From NCBI RefSeq assembly GCF_018128285.1, contig NZ_CP072380.1:2232001-2296000 (forward strand): a stretch of 64,000 nucleotides of DNA, written 5' to 3'. The DNA comes from Atopobium sp. oral taxon 416 (GTDB lineage Bacteria > Actinomycetota > Coriobacteriia > Coriobacteriales > Atopobiaceae). Of this stretch, positions 59,926 to 64,000 are shown one piece after another. The stretch's first letter is position 1; every line of letters begins with the position of its first letter. The notes below the pieces were generated by a model, which had not been told where the DNA came from, did no database searches, and was given only the letters and a program-made list of their open reading frames with translations. Both the position numbers and the translations under genes were made by a program.

Positions 59926-60138
59926 CTATCTGATGCTGGTAACCTCGTAGCCTGCATCTTTCACAGCCTTCTTGAGCTTGTCGTCTGAAGCAAACATGCC
60001 TGCATCAAGCGTGGCAGAGTTGGTGTCAAGTGAGACGTGTACGTTCTTGACGCCGTGGACACCCTCGAGGGCCTGGGTCACATGCTGCACGCAGTGATCG
60101 CACATCATGCCTTTAATTGCCAATGTCTTGTGAGCCAT
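59926..60138 (-). CDS. copZ: Possible internal start giving a free CopZ-like copper chaperone
   Basis: In frame within copA, an ATG at 60138 stands eight bases behind GAAAGGGG, an apt ribosome binding site, exactly where the C-terminal HMA domain begins. Initiation here would give a 70-residue protein ([17 protein letters not shown]) of the same length and layout as stand-alone CopZ chaperones. Whether it is translated separately is not shown; the site could also be a relic of a copA-copZ gene fusion. Confidence 0.4.
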   Translation of the reverse strand: MAHKTLAIKGMMCDHCVQHVTQALEGVHGVKNVHVSLDTNSATLDAGMFASDDKLKKAVKDAGYEVTSIR

Positions 60139-62526
60139 AGTGGAATCCCCTTTCGTAGCAGACGGTTCTGTATTCTCTCCACTGAGTGTAACGGTTGTTG
60201 CTTTCTTGGCTCCAGTGGACTTTGCCTCACTCGGCTTCCAAGCGAACAGACGCAGCGCGTTAGAAACCACAAACACGGAGGAGAAGCCCATTGCAGCCGC
60301 ACCGATCATGGGGTTCAGCGTGATCCCGAACGGACTCAACACGCCCATTGCGATCGGGATGCAGATCGCGTTGTAGAACAGCGCCCAGAACAGGTTCTGA
60401 CGGATATCCCTCATTGTCGCCTTGGAGAGCTCGATGGCGGTTGCGACATCCTTCGGATCGGAGTGCATCAATACGATATCTGCAGAGCTGATTGCCACGT
60501 CAGTGCCGGCGCCGATTGCGATACCGACATCCGCTCGCGCCAAGGCAGGAGCATCGTTGATACCGTCACCGACCATTGCGACCTTACGGCCCCGGCTTTG
60601 GAGTTGTGCGATCTTCTCCTCCTTCTGATCGGGCAGCACGCCTGCGACAACCTCATCCACGCCGACCTGGTTCGCGATGACCTGTGCGGTCTTCGGCTGG
60701 TCGCCAGTGAGCATGATTGTCTGGATACCCATATCACGCAGGCGGTTGATCGCCTCAGGTGAGCTTTCCTTGATAACGTCGGCGATAGCTGCCAGCGCCA
60801 CTGCTTCCCTATCAACGGCGACAAAGAGCGGGGTCTTTGCCTGTGCCGCGAGGCTATCAGATAGCTCAGCCAGCTTATCGATCGCGACGCCGTGCTCTTT
60901 CATCAAGCGGGCATTGCCGATCAACACTGAGCTGCCAGATACCGTAGCGGAGAGGCCGCCGCCCGGGATCTGCTCGAAGTCGTCAACCTCGTCGGTATAG
61001 TGCACGCCGTCCTTCTTTGCATAGGCCACGATTGCCTGTGCCAGCGGGTGCTCAGAGCGGCTCTCAACCGCAGCAGCGAGGCTTTCCACAGTGCGCTTCC
61101 GTGCCTCGCTTACCACTACAAAGTCAGTCACTTCAGGCTTGCCACGGGTGATGGTGCCAGTCTTGTCAAGGACAACCGTATTGAGGTCGCCAGCGGTCTC
61201 AAGGGACTCGGCAGACTTGATCAGAATACCGACCTTAGCGCCGCGCTCGGTGCCGACCATGATTGCGGTCGGAGTTGCAAGGCCGAGTGCGCAGGGGCAG
61301 GAGATAACGAGGACAGAGACTGCGAAGTTAAAGGCACGGGAGAACTGACCTGGCTCGAGGAAGATCACCCACACTGCGAAGGTTGCCAGCGCCGCAGCGA
61401 TCACGACCGGGACAAAGACGCCCGCGATCTTATCAGCGATACGCTCAATCGGGGCCTTAGAGTTTGTGGCCTCATCGACCAGGTGAATGATGTGGGACAG
61501 GGTGGTGTCGTTGCCGACGGCGGTGGCCTTCATCTTGAACCAGCCGCTCTGGGTAACGGTAGCACCCGTCACCTTGTCGCCCCTCTTCTTCTCATTGGGG
61601 ACCGGCTCACCGGTGATTGCGGACTCGTCGACCGAGGCTTGGCCTTCGGTCACGATGCCGTCAACCGGGACGGACTCACCGGAGCGAACTACCAGGATGT
61701 CGCCGGTGACAACCTGGTCAGCCGGAATCTGTATCTCTTGGCCGTCGCGCTCAACGGTTGCGTTTTTAGGAGCTAGGTCAATCAGTGCAGAGATGGCACT
61801 CGTAGTCTTACCTCTGGCGCGGGCCTCAAAGAATTTGCCCAGGGTGATCAGCACCAGGATGGTGCCCGCAGAGTCAAAGTAGAGGTTGTTCATCATGATT
61901 TGATGGGCAGCCTCGACGTCTGCTACACCGAGTGCCGATGCCATCTGGTAGACTCCGACCATACTGTAGGCAAAGGAGGCCGAAGAGCCCAGAGCGATCA
62001 ACGAGTCCATATTCGGTGCGCCGTGGAAGAGCGACTTGAAGCCCATCGAGAAATAGGAGCGGTTGATAAAGATCAGGCACATCGCGAGCATCAGCTGCGT
62101 GATCGCCGATGCCATCATCCCCTGCATTCCGGCAAGGCCCGGGATCTCAGGCCAGCTGAACATCGGACCCATGGCAAGGTAGAACAGCGGCACGCCGAAG
62201 ATGATCGACCCGATCAGCTGCCTGCGCTTGGCGTCCACGGCCTTCTGCGCAGCGATTGCGGGATCGACGAATGCCAAAGCCTTGGTGTTGACCTTTGCCT
62301 GGCGCATCTTCGCCCCGTAGCCCGCCTTATCGATCGCCTCTACGACCTTCTGTGCGGTCTTGGGCTTTCCGTCGTACACGAGCTCCATCGAATTCTTTAA
62401 GAGGTTCACGTTCGCTTCCTGCACACCCGCAACGGACTGCGCCGCCTTGTGGACATGCGCCTCGCAGGCCGCACAGGTCATGCCGGTGATATCGAACATG
62501 TCCTTGTGAAGTGTTTTGGTAGCCAT
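59926..62526 (-). CDS. copA: Copper-exporting P1B-type ATPase with an extra C-terminal CopZ-like domain
   Basis: An 866-residue Cu(I) ATPase. Order: N-terminal HMA domain with GMTCAAC (15-21), two extra helices and the P-type core with TGEP, the membrane copper motif CPC (410-412), phosphorylation site DKTGT (454-458), GDGIND, and the last helices ([10 protein letters not shown]). After about residue 760, a Ser/Thr/Glu linker joins a second HMA domain (residues 797-866, GMMCDHC 806-812). Most CopA proteins lack this C-terminal domain. The start at 62526 has AAGGAAG; an ATG at 62625 would place the CsoR operator inside the gene. It pumps Cu(I) out of the cell. Confidence 0.93.
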   Translation of the reverse strand: MATKTLHKDMFDITGMTCAACEAHVHKAAQSVAGVQEANVNLLKNSMELVYDGKPKTAQKVVEAIDKAGYGAKMRQAKVNTKALAFVDPAIAAQKAVDAKRRQLIGSIIFGVPLFYLAMGPMFSWPEIPGLAGMQGMMASAITQLMLAMCLIFINRSYFSMGFKSLFHGAPNMDSLIALGSSASFAYSMVGVYQMASALGVADVEAAHQIMMNNLYFDSAGTILVLITLGKFFEARARGKTTSAISALIDLAPKNATVERDGQEIQIPADQVVTGDILVVRSGESVPVDGIVTEGQASVDESAITGEPVPNEKKRGDKVTGATVTQSGWFKMKATAVGNDTTLSHIIHLVDEATNSKAPIERIADKIAGVFVPVVIAAALATFAVWVIFLEPGQFSRAFNFAVSVLVISCPCALGLATPTAIMVGTERGAKVGILIKSAESLETAGDLNTVVLDKTGTITRGKPEVTDFVVVSEARKRTVESLAAAVESRSEHPLAQAIVAYAKKDGVHYTDEVDDFEQIPGGGLSATVSGSSVLIGNARLMKEHGVAIDKLAELSDSLAAQAKTPLFVAVDREAVALAAIADVIKESSPEAINRLRDMGIQTIMLTGDQPKTAQVIANQVGVDEVVAGVLPDQKEEKIAQLQSRGRKVAMVGDGINDAPALARADVGIAIGAGTDVAISSADIVLMHSDPKDVATAIELSKATMRDIRQNLFWALFYNAICIPIAMGVLSPFGITLNPMIGAAAMGFSSVFVVSNALRLFAWKPSEAKSTGAKKATTVTLSGENTEPSATKGDSTMAHKTLAIKGMMCDHCVQHVTQALEGVHGVKNVHVSLDTNSATLDAGMFASDDKLKKAVKDAGYEVTSIR

Positions 62527-62544
62527 ACTTCCTTCTTTCAATAT

Positions 62545-62557
62545 ACCCTTATGGGGT
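62545..62557. promoter_or_regulatory. Putative CsoR operator upstream of copA
   Basis: ACCCT-TAT-GGGGT with TAT-rich flanks on both sides (TATACCC ... GGGGTATA), 18-30 bases upstream of the copA start, inside the csoR-copA gap. It differs from the other two copies by one arm mismatch. Confidence 0.75.
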
Positions 62558-62621
62558 ATATACCGACCATACCAATCCCCTGCAGTCATTAAAACAGCAG
62601 GAATGGAGTGCTCTGATCCAC

Positions 62622-62963
62622 TCAATAAAACTTCTTGAAGAGGTCCATGACCTCATCGACGATCTCAGTGTTGCCTTCCTGCACCTGTTCGACCACACAG
62701 GTCTCAAGGTGGTCGCGCATCACTTCGCGCGAGATCGCCTTCACGGCGCTCTCCACCGCTGCGAGCTGCGTCAGCACCTCGCCGCAGTAGCGGTCGCTGT
62801 CAACCATGTTCTTGATGCCATTCAGCTGGCCGATTACACGGTTGACGCGGCGCTCAACGTCCTTTTTCAGGGCATCCGAACGGGGCGTCTGTTTATAGTG
62901 CTCTATCGCATGCGGAGCAGGTTTTGTAGCGGTCTGAGGAGCGCTCGTCGTTTTTGTTGCCAT
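62622..62963 (-). CDS. csoR: Copper-sensing transcriptional repressor, CsoR family
   Basis: A 113-residue all-helical DUF156/CsoR regulator. The Cu(I)-binding triad Cys60-x24-His85-x3-Cys89 (in RYCGEV and DHLETC) has exactly the spacing known for copper-type CsoR, and not the RcnR or FrmR patterns. Copper binding releases operator DNA and derepresses target genes. ATG 62963 has GAGGAG eight bases upstream; an ATG at 62969 is too close to that box. It precedes copA and has its own operator 46-58 bases upstream, so it is autoregulated. Confidence 0.92.
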   Translation of the reverse strand: MATKTTSAPQTATKPAPHAIEHYKQTPRSDALKKDVERRVNRVIGQLNGIKNMVDSDRYCGEVLTQLAAVESAVKAISREVMRDHLETCVVEQVQEGNTEIVDEVMDLFKKFY

Positions 62964-63008
62964 ACTCATATCTCCTCATCTCTCGTTTTATTCTCACGCT
63001 CAGTATAT

Positions 63009-63021
63009 ACCCCTTAGGGGT
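63009..63021. promoter_or_regulatory. Putative CsoR operator upstream of csoR
   Basis: ACCCC-TTA-GGGGT, a perfect five-base inverted repeat with TATAT flanks, 46-58 bases before the csoR start. Confidence 0.75.
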
Positions 63022-63100
63022 AGTATTAATCGAGAATCTGAGATTCTATGAGCATGTGCCAACTATGTGGCGGACACTACCGTATGGTCACTCTCTAACG

Positions 63101-64000
63101 CTATTCGATTGAATCCGGCTCAACCGGTTCGTCGTTCCCCTCAAGCTGCGGATGCGCAGAGGTGTCCTGCTTCTGTGCCTCGCGCGCTTCCTTAAACTTC
63201 TCTTTCATCGTCGGATTCTTGTCGGTGAGTTTGCGAATTGTCAGTTCGTCTGCCTTATCGTTGGCTAACCTCAGCTGGCGTTCAGAGGAAGTGAGGTTCT
63301 TCTTCACCTTGTTCAGATGGTCGATCGTCTTATCGATCTCATCAATCGCGGCTTCAAACTTATTGGCTGCAGTCTGATAGTTCTTCGAGAACCTGTTCTT
63401 AAAGTCATCGAGTGAATTTTCAAAGTTGGTGATATCGATGTTCTGCTGGCGTATTTCGGAAAGCTCCTTGCGATCAGCGAGGGAGTTCAGGGCTGCGTTG
63501 CGCAGCAGCGTGATCATCGGGATAAAGAACTGGGGACGGATCACGTACATCTTCGGATAGGCGTAGGACACATCTACAATCCCCTGGTTGTAGAGCTCAC
63601 TGTCCGGCTCCAACATGCTGCACAACACCGCGTACTCACACTTCTTATTGCGGCGATCCCGATCGAGCTTGCTGAAGAAGTCCTCATTCCTATGTTTGTT
63701 TTTCCGAGCGGATCCCTCGTCCTCATTCTTCATCTCAAACATGATGGAGACGATCTCGATGCCGCTTTCAGGATCCTTCTCACGGTAGACGAAGTCCCCT
63801 TTGCTGCCGTCAACGACGTCGTTGTCCTTGTGGAACTCCGCGTTTCTGAAGGCGGTCGCACGCCACTTGTTGAATTCGTTGAGGCAATGCTGCTCCAAGG
63901 TCTCCCCAATCAGCTTCGTAGAGAGATGTGCGCGCTGGTTGCGCAACCGCTCGATCTCATCGTCCTTGTCGCGGATGATAACGTCCTTGCCCTGCATCTT
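63101..64000 (-). CDS. DUF2130 domain-containing protein (5' end outside window)
   Basis: About 300 residues are open to the window edge (the frame continues upstream of the ATG at 63997). The core includes LIGETLEQHCLNEFNKWR, GSKGDFVYRE, FEMKNED and KCEYAVLCSMLE, the nuclease-like DUF2130 block, then a coiled-coil stretch (residues about 190-275) and an acidic tail. The acidic/Lys pattern suggests a PD-(D/E)XK-type fold, but no function is known. N-terminal coiled-coil parts are expected outside the window. Confidence 0.75.
   Translation of the reverse strand, partial: KMQGKDVIIRDKDDEIERLRNQRAHLSTKLIGETLEQHCLNEFNKWRATAFRNAEFHKDNDVVDGSKGDFVYREKDPESGIEIVSIMFEMKNEDEGSARKNKHRNEDFFSKLDRDRRNKKCEYAVLCSMLEPDSELYNQGIVDVSYAYPKMYVIRPQFFIPMITLLRNAALNSLADRKELSEIRQQNIDITNFENSLDDFKNRFSKNYQTAANKFEAAIDEIDKTIDHLNKVKKNLTSSERQLRLANDKADELTIRKLTDKNPTMKEKFKEAREAQKQDTSAHPQLEGNDEPVEPDSIE

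Noticed and set aside
63031-63047. Inverted repeat AGAATC-TGA-GATTCT beside the csoR operator
   Set aside because: No T-run on either side for a terminator and no match to a known operator; may be chance.

Overview
The window looks like ordinary chromosome from a Gram-positive actinobacterium, most likely a member of the Coriobacteriia (Olsenella/Atopobium relatives). The class is an inference. It rests on a GC content that looks to be in the mid-to-high 50s, strong GGAGG-type ribosome binding sites with several GTG and TTG starts, four Tat-type lipoprotein solute-binding proteins, a type III glutamine synthetase, a CsoR/CopA copper system, and a HisZ-HisG fusion. No rRNA, tRNA, CRISPR array, prophage or plasmid feature was found.

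Layout. 1-9224 (minus): a compact operon that looks like sialic acid or a related acidic amino-sugar uptake and breakdown: Tat lipoprotein binding protein, permease, fused permease-ATPase, second ATPase, two CE7-type esterases (one without its serine nucleophile), a DapA/NanA-family aldolase and a ROK kinase cut by the window edge. 9530-12667: uvrC and a FemABX peptidyltransferase. 12949-20262: histidine operon hisZG-D-C-B-H-A-F-I; no hisE is seen. 20360-25426: murJ, ybaK and uvrA. 25736-29472 (plus): an Mrp ATPase and two flavoproteins. 29473-33403 (minus): uvrB, a lytic transglycosylase, coaE and a small zinc-ribbon membrane protein. uvrA and uvrB each have a GAAC-N4-GTTC LexA-type box upstream.

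33548-43534 is a rearranged transport region: a heavily frameshifted peptidase T pseudogene, a peptide-type binding protein (plus), an oppBCDF set (minus), a decayed IS30-family transposase, and a second binding protein upstream of it. The IS30 remnant lies between that binding protein and oppB, so it probably split an oppABCDF operon. 43684-52001: rpsA, a HAD hydrolase, a membrane-anchored heavy-metal (HMA) protein, rnhA, polA and glnN. 52071-53520 is a decayed ISL3-family transposase. 53586-57445: two DUF308/HdeD-like membrane proteins flanking an orphan iron-type binding protein, then a zinc-dependent phospholipase-like protein. 57570-63021: ligA and the copper module copA-csoR. The window ends inside a DUF2130 gene.

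The most interesting signals are in copper homeostasis. Three near-identical palindromes (ACCCC-N3-GGGGT type) lie upstream of csoR, copA and the HMA membrane protein about 16 kb away, defining a CsoR regulon. CopA ends in an extra HMA domain that begins at an internal ATG with its own ribosome binding site and would give a free 70-residue CopZ chaperone. Other points worth attention are the catalytically broken esterase paralogue, the HisZ-HisG fusion, and the two transposase fossils plus peptidase T pseudogene, which mark local decay in an otherwise compact genome.
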